Of a stretch of 55,861 nucleotides of DNA, positions 46,123 to 54,894 are shown piece after piece. Origin of the DNA: a virus. The stretch lies in IMG/VR virus record IMGVR_UViG_3300048088_000770, positions 1 through 55,861 of that record. The stretch is one strand, 5' to 3'. The position numbers and the translations under genes were made by a program. The notes beneath the pieces are model-generated. The model did no database searches. It was not told the origin of the DNA and was given only the letters and a program-made list of their open reading frames with translations. Position 1 is the first letter of the stretch; each line of letters starts with the position of its first letter.

Positions 46123-46733
46123 GCCTCCAACAACTGACGAATGCGCTTCATCAAACCCAGACGACTGACGCAACTGGTTCGCGCTCGGGGACGATCACCA
46201 GCTACGACCAAGTCAACGGGGTGGTGAAGGTGGCGATCCAGCCAGAGGGCCGAGAAACCAATTGGTTAAAACTGGACTGTCCGGGTGTCGGGAACGGCTG
46301 GGGCGTACAGATCGGCCCGCAGATCGGCGATGAGGTCACTGTCGAGTTTGATTCATTCGATCCCAACAGTGGAAGGGTAACGGCGCGCCACACGAATAGC
46401 TTGAATCTGGCAATGGCCGTGCCGCCCGGCGATTTTTGGATGGTTCACTCTACTGGATCGAAGATCAAGTTCAACACTGATGGGACTGTCGAATTTGTCG
46501 CCAATACGACTCTTAACGTGACAGCGCAGACGGCCAACGTCACGGCCGCCATCTCGGCAAATGTGACGGCTCCGGCAATAAATCTCAGAGCTAATGGGCA
46601 GACGCTGCTGAAGTTCGTGACAGAGGCTTTCATGGCGCTTTTCAACTCGCATACACACTTGTCTGCAGGCGCTGGCGCTCCTAGCACTCCGATGACTAAC
46701 GCCCATATGACCACGACGGTGAAAGGCGCATGA
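46119..46733 (+). CDS. Baseplate spike protein (gpV / Mu gp45-like)
   Basis: A 204-residue protein starting at GTG. The OB-fold (GSRSGTITSYDQVNGVVKVA, then EGRETNWLKLDCPGVGNGWG) and the beta-helical repeats (NVTAQTANVTAAISANVTAP) are the gpV spike layout. A C-terminal HTHLSAGAGAPSTPM probably binds a metal ion at the tip. It pierces the outer membrane. Confidence 0.9.
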   Translation: MSLQQLTNALHQTQTTDATGSRSGTITSYDQVNGVVKVAIQPEGRETNWLKLDCPGVGNGWGVQIGPQIGDEVTVEFDSFDPNSGRVTARHTNSLNLAMAVPPGDFWMVHSTGSKIKFNTDGTVEFVANTTLNVTAQTANVTAAISANVTAPAINLRANGQTLLKFVTEAFMALFNSHTHLSAGAGAPSTPMTNAHMTTTVKGA

Positions 46734-47095
46734 AAGACCTGAACCACTACCCCGGAGACGATCTTTCACTGTCCCCGACCGGAAGCTTGTCGCCGGTCGA
46801 GGGCATGGAGAGAGGCAAGCAAAGGATTCTGCGCAGATTGATCACCAACCCAGGCGATTACCTGTTTCATCCTGAATATGGGGCAGGGCTTGGCCGCTAC
46901 GTCGGCGCCCTGATGAATATTCCGGAAATCATCGCGAATATCAGAGGGCAGATATTGCTTGAGGATTGCGTGGCTAAGAAGCCCGCGCCAGTGATTTCTG
47001 TCACACCATCAAACGACACCATTTCCGTCAATATCAGTTACACCGACTCCCCGCTTGGAGAGCCGGTGACGCTTTCGTTCGAGGTAAATCGCTGA
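46730..47095 (+). CDS. Baseplate wedge protein (gp25/W-like)
   Basis: A 121-residue protein. The family signature is ERGKQRILRRLITNPGDYLF, HPEYGAGLGRYVG, typical of T4 gp25 / P2 W / Mu gp46 proteins that link wedge and sheath. ATGA overlap upstream. Confidence 0.92.
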   Translation: MKDLNHYPGDDLSLSPTGSLSPVEGMERGKQRILRRLITNPGDYLFHPEYGAGLGRYVGALMNIPEIIANIRGQILLEDCVAKKPAPVISVTPSNDTISVNISYTDSPLGEPVTLSFEVNR

Positions 47096-47096
47096 T

Positions 47097-48224
47097 ATGG
47101 CATCTCTCAACGTCAAGGACTTCACCACGCTGGTGCGTGATCAGGTGACAGCCATTCAGGGCCGTGCCGCTGGGCTTGTGGATTTCACCATAGGCTCTCT
47201 GCTGCGGGCGATCACAGAAAGCAATGCCAGTGTCCTCCAATGGCTCCAGCAGTTGATTGTTACGCTGCTGGCCACCACGCGCGCATCGACGTCATCCGGC
47301 GCCGATCTCGATTCTTGGATGGCTGATTTCGGCTTTTATCGCCTGTCTGCAAGCTTTGCCACTGGCAGCGTAACCTTTTCAAGATTCACGCCGACCAACT
47401 CTGCATTGATCCCGATCGGCGCGCTGGTTGGTTCGACCGATGGCTCGCAGCAGTATTCGGTGACCATCGACACTACGAACGTGCTCTATAACGCCACGCT
47501 CGGCGGTTATCTGGTGCCGGGTGGCACCGCATCGGTCACTGTGCCGGTGATTGCCAGTACCGCAGGTGCTGCTGGGAACGCTTTGATCGGGACTGTAACT
47601 GTCATCGTCGGATCCATCAGCGGCATTGATACCGTGAATAACTCTGCGGTATTCACCAATGGTGTTGATCCAGAGACGGACGAAGCATTCCGGGCAAGGT
47701 TCGTGCTCTGGGTTCAGTCCTTGTCGAAGGCAACGAAGGCAGCCATTCAATATGCGCTTTCCTCGATGCAGCAGGGCGTTTCTTACACGCTGACAGAGAA
47801 TCAGGACTACAGCGGCAACACTCTGTATGGCTACTTCTATGCGGTCGTTGATGACGGCAGTGGGGCGCCTTCAGGATCGTTTTTGGTGAATGCTGCCGCC
47901 GCCATTGAGTCGGCTCGCGGCTTCACAACCCGATACGGTGTTTTCGGCCCAGTTCTGGTGACCGCTAACGTCGGGATGACCATCACCACCGATGCTACGG
48001 TCACCCACAGCGTCGTTGTGGCTCAGGTCACCGCAGCGATTCAGGCGTATATCGCCAAGCTGACTCTGGGTCAGATCCTGCCTTACACACAGCTTGCAGC
48101 GGTAGCTTACTCAGTCAGCCCATCAATCACCAATGTCTCCGGCGTACTGCTCAATGGCAGTACCGCCGATCTCGCGGCGACCAATAAACAGGTCATCAGA
48201 CCAGGCACAGTGACGGTGGCTTAA
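47097..48224 (+). CDS. Baseplate assembly protein J-like (Mu gp47)
   Basis: A 375-residue protein of the J family (MASLNVKDFTTLVRDQVTAI, FTIGSLLRAITESNASVLQW, FTNGVDPETDEAFRARFVLW). It builds the baseplate periphery. The C-terminal part contains an Ig-like AVAYSVSPSITNVSGVLLNG. Confidence 0.92.
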   Translation: MASLNVKDFTTLVRDQVTAIQGRAAGLVDFTIGSLLRAITESNASVLQWLQQLIVTLLATTRASTSSGADLDSWMADFGFYRLSASFATGSVTFSRFTPTNSALIPIGALVGSTDGSQQYSVTIDTTNVLYNATLGGYLVPGGTASVTVPVIASTAGAAGNALIGTVTVIVGSISGIDTVNNSAVFTNGVDPETDEAFRARFVLWVQSLSKATKAAIQYALSSMQQGVSYTLTENQDYSGNTLYGYFYAVVDDGSGAPSGSFLVNAAAAIESARGFTTRYGVFGPVLVTANVGMTITTDATVTHSVVVAQVTAAIQAYIAKLTLGQILPYTQLAAVAYSVSPSITNVSGVLLNGSTADLAATNKQVIRPGTVTVA

Positions 48225-48881
48225 ATGAGCGTTGGCGATCAGACAGACATGTTCGGCCGGCTCAAGAACCTCTTGCCGCTTGGCTGGTTCGGCGATAACA
48301 ACCCGATCAGGGACGCGCTTCTCTGGGGATATGCCCAAGCGCTCTCATGGGGGTTCACTCTTTACCTCTATGCCAAGGACCAGACGCGAATCAAAACAGC
48401 CACTGATGGCTGGCTTGACCTGATTGGGCTGGACTTCTTCGGCAACAACCTGATTCGGTTCTCGACCCAGCTCGATCCGAGCTATCGAAACCGCATCTTG
48501 ATCAACATCTTCCGCGAGCGCGCTACTCGGCGCGGCATGAGTCAAGTGCTGTTCGACCTCACTGGGCGCTATCCGCTGATCATCGAACCAGCAAAGCCTG
48601 ACGATTGCGGGTGCCTTGGGCTGACGCTTGGCCTTGGTATCGCAGGGCCGCTCGGCTCCACGAGCTGTCCTTATCAGGCATTCGTGACCGCCTACAGACC
48701 TACAGGCAGCGGAGCGGCCAATTGGCCGGGTATCCATACGAATTGGTTTGGTCTTTCAGTCACTAGCGGACTGGTCCCAAGCACGCAGCTTTCCCCCGCA
48801 GTATCCGACGCCGACATTGTGGCCGCTATCGAAGCCACAAAGATGTACGGGTCAACGATCTGGTACCGGATCACCAACTGA
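48225..48881 (+). CDS. Baseplate/tail protein (Mu gp48-like)
   Basis: A 218-residue protein, start MSVGDQTDMFGRLKNLLPLG. FRERATRRGMSQVLFDLTGR and RYPLIIEPAKPDDCGCLGLT fit the Mu gp48-like/gpI-like tail proteins that connect fibre to baseplate. It ends the baseplate module and is followed by a strong terminator. Confidence 0.78.
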   Translation: MSVGDQTDMFGRLKNLLPLGWFGDNNPIRDALLWGYAQALSWGFTLYLYAKDQTRIKTATDGWLDLIGLDFFGNNLIRFSTQLDPSYRNRILINIFRERATRRGMSQVLFDLTGRYPLIIEPAKPDDCGCLGLTLGLGIAGPLGSTSCPYQAFVTAYRPTGSGAANWPGIHTNWFGLSVTSGLVPSTQLSPAVSDADIVAAIEATKMYGSTIWYRITN

Positions 48882-48901
48882 AACCACTCATTCAACTCTA
48901 T

Positions 48902-48926
48902 GCCCGCCTTGTGCGGGCTTTTTTTT
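48902..48926 (+). terminator. Terminator before the tail fibre gene
   Basis: Stem GCCCGC / GCGGGC followed by eight T. It lies ten bases before the tail fibre start. Confidence 0.85.
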
Positions 48927-48935
48927 GGGGATTCC

Positions 48936-50399
48936 ATGGACAGACAGATTGTTTACCCGGGCCAGATCCTGCCGGAAACCAGCCTTCTTCAGATGACGAA
49001 GGACTCCATGATCGGAGCGGCCAAGCTTGCTTCTGCGCTGCTCGGAACCAGTACCATGGCGACCGGTTTTGCGGTAACGCCAACAGGCCCGGCATCCCTA
49101 CAGGTTCTGTGCGCTCCGGGCGAGATCTATAGCCTTACCGCCATCGACGCTTTGGCATTTTCGACTCTGCCGGCCGATACCACCCACTCGATTCTCAAAC
49201 AGGGGATCATGCTGGATGGCGTCACGCTGAGCTGTGCGGCCCCAGGCACGACTGGGCAGTCGATCAACTACCTCGTTCAGGTCACGTACCAGGATTCTGA
49301 CTCGACGCCCGTACTGCTGCCTTATTACAACAGCGCCAACCCGTCTATGCCATACAGCGGCATGGGCAATAACGGCCAGACCCAAAATACCGCGCGCAAA
49401 GGGATTGCTGTCGTAGCAGTGAAGGCGGGCGCTTCCGCAGCCACCGGCACTCAAGTCACTCCCTCTCCTGATGCCGGTTACATCGGCCTGTACGTGGTTA
49501 CCGTAGCTTTCGGACAGACCACCATCACGTCCGGGAACATCACCACTGCAACGAATGCTCCGCTGATCAACAGCACGCTCCACGGCTTGACCCCGGTGTT
49601 CTCCGTGAACCCGTCTGTTCCTGTCGCGACTGTTGCCGCTCACGCCGTGACCTTCGGACAGATCTCTGGTCTTGTAGGCTCGGTGCGAAACCTTCGCTGC
49701 TCGGTCGCCGCCACTTCGGCATCAGCAACATTCACTGCTGACGAGATCATCGTTGAGTCTGCGCTGGGCGGGCTGCGTTACTGCCTGTCGTCCTTCAACA
49801 AGACGATCAACCTCGGAGGCGCCGGCGCCGGCGGCATTGATACCGGCACGGCTACCGCGAACGGATTCGTCGGCATTTACGCGATCTACAACCCGACCAC
49901 GCAAGTGTCGGCTCTGCTTGCCACCATGGAAGCATCTGCGGTTCTGCCAAGTGTCTATGGTGGGGCGAATATGCCGGCCGGATATACGGCCTCGGCCCTG
50001 ATCTCCGTTGCGCCGATCAGCGCTACGGCTGGTCAGTTTGCACAGTTCTTCCAGTTGGATCGCTCCGTTGACTACAGTGGCGCTGGTATTTTGACCGGCT
50101 CCACCTTCGTGGGTGGCCCTACTGCAAGGCCATCGACCGCTTTCCCATATTCTGCAAAATTCGTGAGCGGTTTTAACCAGGTTGGCAACTCAGCCGTGTC
50201 AGCAGTATCGCAGATCATCACATCTACGATTGTTGGCACTCTTGGCGGTCAATTCAACACCTGCAACTTGACTGCTGGCAGTTCGCAGGCGGTTCCTTTC
50301 AGGGTTGCCATTTCTACGCCGCAGAATGTGTATCAAACCACCACAAGCACCGCAGGGACTGCTAGCTTCACCATCAATGCTAAAAACTATGAATTCTGA
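48936..50399 (+). CDS. Tail fibre protein
   Basis: A 487-residue protein starting MDRQIVYPGQILPETSLLQM. The N-terminal virion-attachment part resembles Mu-like/Pseudomonas fibres. The C-terminal 300 residues are rich in Gly, Ala, Ser and Thr with beta repeats (GAGAGGIDTGTATANGFVGI). It should bind a host surface receptor. It has no template-matching variable repeat, so the DGR does not act on it. Confidence 0.82.
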   Translation: MDRQIVYPGQILPETSLLQMTKDSMIGAAKLASALLGTSTMATGFAVTPTGPASLQVLCAPGEIYSLTAIDALAFSTLPADTTHSILKQGIMLDGVTLSCAAPGTTGQSINYLVQVTYQDSDSTPVLLPYYNSANPSMPYSGMGNNGQTQNTARKGIAVVAVKAGASAATGTQVTPSPDAGYIGLYVVTVAFGQTTITSGNITTATNAPLINSTLHGLTPVFSVNPSVPVATVAAHAVTFGQISGLVGSVRNLRCSVAATSASATFTADEIIVESALGGLRYCLSSFNKTINLGGAGAGGIDTGTATANGFVGIYAIYNPTTQVSALLATMEASAVLPSVYGGANMPAGYTASALISVAPISATAGQFAQFFQLDRSVDYSGAGILTGSTFVGGPTARPSTAFPYSAKFVSGFNQVGNSAVSAVSQIITSTIVGTLGGQFNTCNLTAGSSQAVPFRVAISTPQNVYQTTTSTAGTASFTINAKNYEF

Positions 50400-50407
50400 G
50401 GTGGCCC

Positions 50408-50587
50408 ATGATTGCTGAGTTTGAAGACGCATCTATGGCTCGCATTACGGGGGTATTCAGCTCCCCACAGCCGATCGAATATGTCCCGTTTCAGGGGGAG
50501 ATTTTTGCCGATGACCCTAGGTACAAGGTCTGGTGGGACTCTCTTCCAGCAGGGACAATTACAGGAAACCTGCCGCATCCCGAGTGA
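50408..50587 (+). CDS. Small tail fibre-linked protein
   Basis: A 59-residue frame (MIAEFEDASMARITGVFSSP, QPIEYVPFQGEIFADDPRYK) with a Trp-rich end (VWWDSLPAGTI). It starts eight bases after the tail fibre and may be a fibre assembly helper or a tip cap. No family is recognised. Confidence 0.55.
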   Translation: MIAEFEDASMARITGVFSSPQPIEYVPFQGEIFADDPRYKVWWDSLPAGTITGNLPHPE

Positions 50588-50653
50588 AGCATTCTTGATG
50601 CTTTAAGCCTCTAGAAATGATATAAGCTCCATAGAAAGCATGGAGCCTATATT

Positions 50654-51772
50654 TTGTTGTCGCTATATAAATCTAGAGAAGAATCGCTTGACGCATTGCG
50701 TGGAGTTGCGGCACTTGCTGTGGTTGTGGCGCATACAACTATAGCCGGGCTATATAATGTAGAGCCATTATGGTCGTGGCTAAAGTGGTCTCCTTTAAAG
50801 ATACTTTGGTCTGGCCACCAGGCTGTAATACTGTTCTTTGTTCTTAGTGGATTTGCTCTTGTTAGAATGTGGCAGGGAATTAAAAATAATCGATATGATG
50901 CATATTTTGTATCTAGAGTTGTAAGGTTGTTTCCGCCATATATTGCATCAGTTGTTGTAGCGTTTTTTGTCTATGTTGCGGTCTCTGGTGTCGTCGACTG
51001 GGATAAAGGATGGATGGGCGTTCCAAAGCCCGATTTTAGTTTAGGTGGATTGTTTAATCATCTGTTGATGATTGGTCACTTCAATACCTCGGAGGTGAAC
51101 CCTCCTATTTGGTCTATTGTGCATGAGATGCGTATATCCATCGCCTTCCCATTGATTTATTTTCTCGTTTCTAGGTTTGGTGCATCGGCTGTAAGTGGAT
51201 TCTATGTGTTGTCAGCATGGATCGGCTGGGCAATGCTTGGGAACGTGCAGCTCTCTGCGGTTCAAGGTGATCTGATACAGACGCTTCACTATTCAACGTT
51301 CTTCGCTACAGGAGCATTTATAGCGTTGCGGCAAGACTTATTGAGCGGAATGTTCGTTAGAATTGTATCAGCACCAAGAATCGCGCTTTGGTTTTTGGCA
51401 TTGATGCTATATGCATATCCATTTGATAATCCGTGGAATCTCGGTTATCGAGCATTTGGAGATTTGGCTATAGGTCTCGGATCGGCATTTATTGTATGTC
51501 TTGCGCTTACCATGAAATCTGAGGCGCTTGTTAAGCTAGGCGGTTACCTTGGCAAGGTATCTTATAGTCTTTACCTGAACCACATACTGGCTCTGAATCT
51601 TTCACTATTGTTTGTGTATCGATCTTTTGGCGCTACAGCTGTTTGGGTGGTGACGATTGCAGGGGCTTTGCTCTTGTCATCGTTGATGCACAAGTTTGTA
51701 GAGATGCCATCAATCTCCGCTTCGAGATACCTGAGAAATAAAATTATGTTCGGCTCTAGATCTTCAGCGTAG
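50654..51772 (+). CDS. OafA-type O-antigen acyltransferase
   Basis: A 372-residue integral membrane acyltransferase_3 protein. The start motif is ESLDALRGVAALAVVVAHTT (catalytic His in VVAHTT). About ten membrane helices follow (AVILFFVLSGFALVRMW, FPLIYFLVSRFGASAVSGFY). It probably acetylates O-antigen and changes phage receptors in the lysogen. It uses TTG at 50654 behind GGAG. The coding is clearly richer in A and T than neighbouring genes, a sign of recent transfer as a moron. Confidence 0.88.
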   Translation: MLSLYKSREESLDALRGVAALAVVVAHTTIAGLYNVEPLWSWLKWSPLKILWSGHQAVILFFVLSGFALVRMWQGIKNNRYDAYFVSRVVRLFPPYIASVVVAFFVYVAVSGVVDWDKGWMGVPKPDFSLGGLFNHLLMIGHFNTSEVNPPIWSIVHEMRISIAFPLIYFLVSRFGASAVSGFYVLSAWIGWAMLGNVQLSAVQGDLIQTLHYSTFFATGAFIALRQDLLSGMFVRIVSAPRIALWFLALMLYAYPFDNPWNLGYRAFGDLAIGLGSAFIVCLALTMKSEALVKLGGYLGKVSYSLYLNHILALNLSLLFVYRSFGATAVWVVTIAGALLLSSLMHKFVEMPSISASRYLRNKIMFGSRSSA

Positions 51773-51795
51773 TAGTAATTTTAATATTTAAATCG

Positions 51796-51817
51796 ACCCG
51801 CTTCGGCGGGTTTTTAT
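51796..51817 (+). terminator. Terminator after the acyltransferase gene
   Basis: Perfect ACCCGC-TTCG-GCGGGT stem followed by TTTTATT. Confidence 0.85.
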
Positions 51818-51832
51818 TGCCTGGAGAAAAGT

Positions 51833-51913
51833 ATGCCAATCACCGCGCAGCAATTGCTGCAGATCCTTCCGAACGCCGGCAAACAAGCCGGCGTTTTCAT
51901 GCCCGGAGTTTGA
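51833..51913 (+). pseudogene. Remnant of a GH19 endolysin start
   Basis: A 26-codon frame beginning MPITAQQLLQILPNAGKQAG, the conserved opening of phage GH19 (chitinase-like) endolysins, then stops after six more residues at a TGA. GGAGAA precedes the ATG. The lysozyme gene starts three bases later. It appears to be the 5' stub of an endolysin replaced by the present GH24 enzyme. Confidence 0.7.
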
Positions 51914-51916
51914 CAA

Positions 51917-52396
51917 ATGCGCATTTCACAAAATGGCATCTCTGTACTGAAGCACTTCGAAAGCTGCTCGCTATCGGCTTACCCAGATCCAGCCACCGGT
52001 GGTGCACCATGGACGATTGGCTGGGGACATACCGGGCCGGAAGTCGTGCGCGGCCTCGTTTGGACTCAGGCCAAGGCAGACGCTCAGTTACTGAATGACC
52101 TCGCATCGCGAGAGATGGCAGTTTCCTGCGCGGTGACCACCAGTATCAATCAAGGACAGTTCGACGCGTTGGTTGATTTTGCCTACAACCTGGGCATTGG
52201 CAATTTTCAACATTCCACGCTGCTCCGACTGATCAACGCCGGCGATATGGACGGCGCCTTTGCACAGTTCGCACGCTGGAATCGGGCAGCAGGTGTTCCG
52301 ATGCGAGGTCTGACCCGGCGTCGTGCCGCTGATGCCGCGCTGTTCGCCGGGAAGACCGGAACCCAAGCGATCGCCATCGGAGTGGCTGCCGCATAA
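51917..52396 (+). CDS. Phage lysozyme, GH24 endolysin
   Basis: A 159-residue muramidase. The catalytic triad of the T4-lysozyme family is visible as Glu15, Asp24 and Thr33 (FESCSLSAYPDPATGGAPWT), followed by IGWGHTG. DFAYNLGIGNFQHSTLLRLI and the GLTRRRAADAALF end are typical. No signal peptide or SAR domain, so release needs a holin. Confidence 0.93.
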   Translation: MRISQNGISVLKHFESCSLSAYPDPATGGAPWTIGWGHTGPEVVRGLVWTQAKADAQLLNDLASREMAVSCAVTTSINQGQFDALVDFAYNLGIGNFQHSTLLRLINAGDMDGAFAQFARWNRAAGVPMRGLTRRRAADAALFAGKTGTQAIAIGVAAA

Positions 52397-52445
52397 GCCC
52401 GCTGCATCAACCTCTGTTCACCCCAAACCCATCAGGTACATCATC

Positions 52446-52658
52446 ATGAAATCAGCTCTCTTCGCTGGGTCGCTTTTTGCTGCCTGTATTTTGTCCGCTT
52501 GCTCCGCCATTCCGCAGGGCACTACACCTCTGCCGCAGATCGTGACTGGTTACTGCGCACTGCCTGTTCCAGATCGCGCACTGAACCGCGCTGTCATCAA
52601 CAGCCTGCTGCTGCCGAACTCGGTGGCGATCACTTGCGCAGCGGACAGCGGGAAATGA
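52446..52658 (+). CDS. Small lipoprotein (possible Rz1-like spanin)
   Basis: A 70-residue protein with a signal sequence and lipobox (MKSALFAGSLFAACILSACS; Cys19 lipidated). The mature part has IPQGTTPLPQIVTGYC and two further cysteines. Place directly after the endolysin fits an outer-membrane spanin, although no Rz partner is visible in another frame. Confidence 0.6.
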   Translation: MKSALFAGSLFAACILSACSAIPQGTTPLPQIVTGYCALPVPDRALNRAVINSLLLPNSVAITCAADSGK

Positions 52659-53143
52659 GCGATGTAGGTGGCGCCTTGGCCTATCCCTATATCGGCAACG
52701 GGCCGGGGCAGTTCTCCCTGATCCCATTGCTGCGCCCGTACAAGGTCGGAGAGTGGGTTGTCATGGAAGACTTCGGCTACCTGCGCAAGGACGGAAGCTA
52801 CCAGCATGTACCGAAGTATTTTATCACTGACCTTGCTTCGATCCCGTGGTTTGCTGAGCCGATGTTCAACAGCACTGACAGCCGCCTTCCGGGGATCGTC
52901 CACGATGCCAGCTACTGCTTCAATCAACAGCCAAAGGCGTGGTGCGACAGCATGCTCTACGAAATGCTGCAGGTGACGGGCGCGCCGTTGATCCAGAGCC
53001 ATCTGATTTATGCAGGTGTTCGGGTCGGTGGCGCATCACGTTATGCGGCCTGCAAGGGCGGACCGAAGAATGAAGACTTCGCCTGGGAGCTGATGGGGGG
53101 CGATGAGGTGGCGCTGTACAAGAGCGCCTATCACTTAAGCTGA
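52655..53143 (+). CDS. DUF1353-family phage protein
   Basis: A 162-residue protein. The signature YFITDLASIPWFAEPMFNST, then GIVHDASYCFNQQPKAWCD and LIYAGVRVGGASRY, is that of DUF1353, found near lysis genes of many phages. Its role is unknown. It is the last phage gene. Confidence 0.85.
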   Translation: MSDVGGALAYPYIGNGPGQFSLIPLLRPYKVGEWVVMEDFGYLRKDGSYQHVPKYFITDLASIPWFAEPMFNSTDSRLPGIVHDASYCFNQQPKAWCDSMLYEMLQVTGAPLIQSHLIYAGVRVGGASRYAACKGGPKNEDFAWELMGGDEVALYKSAYHLS

Positions 53144-53379
53144 TCGCAAAGGTCAGCATGTGCTGAAAAGTACACTGAATAGCACATCGGATTCTTCATT
53201 CATTTCAAAAGCCCAGTATCTACTGGGGATTTCGCGCTCAGTTTGGTTCAGGGACCATGACGCGCACTGAGACTGCGTCAGAAGTGTGATCGGGTTGGCA
53301 GTTGCCGGGACAGCAGGTCGGCGCAGGCTCATCTATGCTCAACGGGTCGACCGACTCATCGCCTGCGAGGCGTGCGCCC
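53144..53379. other. Prophage-host junction region
   Basis: 236 bases without a gene between the last phage gene and the DUF1652 host gene. A stem CCCAGTA-TC-TACTGGG (53209-53226 area) may end the last phage transcript. The right att site should lie here. It cannot be fixed because the left att lies outside the window, so no duplicate can be compared. Confidence 0.5.
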
Positions 53380-53622
53380 ATGCTAGCCATTGCCGACATT
53401 TGCCGGATAGTCGAATCCGGCTTTCCGCCACTTGAGTGCGAATGCACCCAAGTGGAGCAGGGACTGTTGCGGATCAAGGTTTACGAACCAGACTCCGGAC
53501 GGGTCGAGTTGTTGCTCAATGGTGTGTCGCCGGAACACCTGGTGACGATCCGCGATATTTCCAACTTCATCGGCGAATTGCGCACGGAAATGAGCGCCGG
53601 ACGCCGAGCGTTCGCCGGTTGA
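53380..53622 (+). CDS. DUF1652 host protein
   Basis: An 80-residue protein (MLAIADICRIVESGFPPLEC, then YEPDSGRVELLLNGVSPEHL, IGELRTEMSAGRRAF). It matches DUF1652, small proteins widespread in Pseudomonas and largely confined to it. Function unknown. It marks the return to bacterial chromosome. Confidence 0.85.
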   Translation: MLAIADICRIVESGFPPLECECTQVEQGLLRIKVYEPDSGRVELLLNGVSPEHLVTIRDISNFIGELRTEMSAGRRAFAG

Positions 53623-53626
53623 AACC

Positions 53627-53989
53627 TCACAAACGCCGCTGAAATGCCTGCACGATGCGCAGCGTTGCGTCGCTGGTGGGCAGATTCTGCACGGCATCCA
53701 GCGGATGCCAGATGCATTCGGTGATCTCGTTTTGCGGGCGCAATTGCTCAAGGTCCGGCACCGAGGCCTCGTAGACATGATGCTGGGTGCTGCCGCTCTG
53801 CAACTCCATCAAGTACAACATCTGCTCGGCAGCCAGTGCGGTTTCTTCCTGCAGCTCGCGCGTTGCCGCCCCGACTTTGGTTTCTCCGGGCTCGACCTTG
53901 CCGCCGGGCAATGTCCAGCGGCATCTGGGTTTTCGCACCAGGAGAACGTGTCGATCCTGCTCGCAAATGACGGTGGCGCGTACTTTCAT
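53627..53989 (-). CDS. NUDIX hydrolase
   Basis: A 120-residue NUDIX protein. The Nudix box GGKVEPGETKVGAATRELQE is complete, with catalytic glutamates in RELQEE. It hydrolyses nucleoside diphosphate derivatives; substrate unknown. It is convergent with the DUF1652 gene, ending four bases from it. Confidence 0.93.
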   Translation of the reverse strand: MKVRATVICEQDRHVLLVRKPRCRWTLPGGKVEPGETKVGAATRELQEETALAAEQMLYLMELQSGSTQHHVYEASVPDLEQLRPQNEITECIWHPLDAVQNLPTSDATLRIVQAFQRRL

Positions 53990-54211
53990 CTGTTACCTTT
54001 TTGCGGCATCCACAAAAATGAAATAAAACTGCAATATTCGAGCCGGCCCACGGATTAAAGGTTCCGTCGGGGTTTTGAGCGTCGGATCGAACAGAAAGTG
54101 CCAGCACCTTGGCGCATCGCTCTCGCGACACCCGGTCGGCACACCGCTGGCAGCAGGGTGTAAGGTAAAAAGGTAAGGCTGAATCCATCGCTGGCAGAAA
54201 AGGAGGTGCCC

Positions 54212-54409
54212 ATGAGCATTCCTGTACTGAACAAGATGCACATGAACGGCTACGACGTACTCAGCGTAAACAATGGCCCATGGCGGGTTTGTACCCAGGG
54301 CGACCGGCTTGCGTCGTTTGGTAGCAGAGAAGAGGCGCTGGCTTACGCCGCCGCGTTGCCGGGTTACAAACAACGCTCGGCGCGGGCGCGAAGTCACACC
54401 GCAAGTTGA
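54212..54409 (+). CDS. Small conserved host protein
   Basis: A 65-residue protein (MSIPVLNKMHMNGYDVLSVN) with a strong GGAGG site before this ATG; the ATG two codons earlier is less likely. The pattern GPWRVCTQGDRLASFGSREE, then ALAYAAAL resembles DUF2188-type domains. Function unknown. Confidence 0.65.
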   Translation: MSIPVLNKMHMNGYDVLSVNNGPWRVCTQGDRLASFGSREEALAYAAALPGYKQRSARARSHTAS

Positions 54410-54426
54410 AGTCAATGTAACGAAAG

Positions 54427-54453
54427 AGCCCCGGTGATTACCGGGGCTTTTGT
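54427..54453. terminator. Bidirectional terminator between convergent genes
   Basis: Nine-base stem AGCCCCGGT / ACCGGGGCT with four-base loop, T-run on the plus side and A-run ahead of it. Confidence 0.85.
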
Positions 54454-54469
54454 TGAGGGGCGGGTGTTG

Positions 54470-54709
54470 TCAGTGAACTTTGGTTCGGCTGATGGAGCGC
54501 GTCTTCACTTCTTTGGCATATAGCTGCAGCCGCTCTTCATCGCTTTGCAGCACCTCGCAGGACCTGAGCACGGCTTGGGCATCCGCTTCATTGCCGCTCT
54601 TGCGCAGTTGTTCGGCAATGCGTTTGAGGTCGACCGCTGACCATCTCAGATCCGATGCAACAGCCTGCAGGTCGCGCTGAAGTTCGTGTTCGTATTCATT
54701 GAGCCGCAT
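54470..54709 (-). CDS. Small coiled-coil host protein
   Basis: A 79-residue helical protein (MRLNEYEHELQRDLQAVASD, LKRIAEQLRKSGNEADAQAV, SDEERLQLYAKEV). The start at 54709 follows GGAGG. It converges on the terminator shared with the previous gene. No family is recognised. Confidence 0.6.
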   Translation of the reverse strand: MRLNEYEHELQRDLQAVASDLRWSAVDLKRIAEQLRKSGNEADAQAVLRSCEVLQSDEERLQLYAKEVKTRSISRTKVH

Positions 54710-54894
54710 GATCACCTCCGGAACATTCTCGGTAGAAAAGAGTAGCCGCATTTTGGGTCGATGATGCACAGCTCGTCTGCCACTGGGCTGAATGGATGTA
54801 AATATTTGTCCAAATGCCCCGTTGACGCGGTGCCACGATGGATGTGCACCCAGTTACACGGTACATTCGCTTTTTTTCAGATCAGGGAAACACC

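Noticed and set aside
48936-50399. Tail fibre as a fourth DGR target
   Set aside because: Its end has no likeness to the template or to ERVARPVR. No VR is present.
53144-53379. An exact attR core
   Set aside because: The left att lies outside the window, so no duplicated core can be shown.
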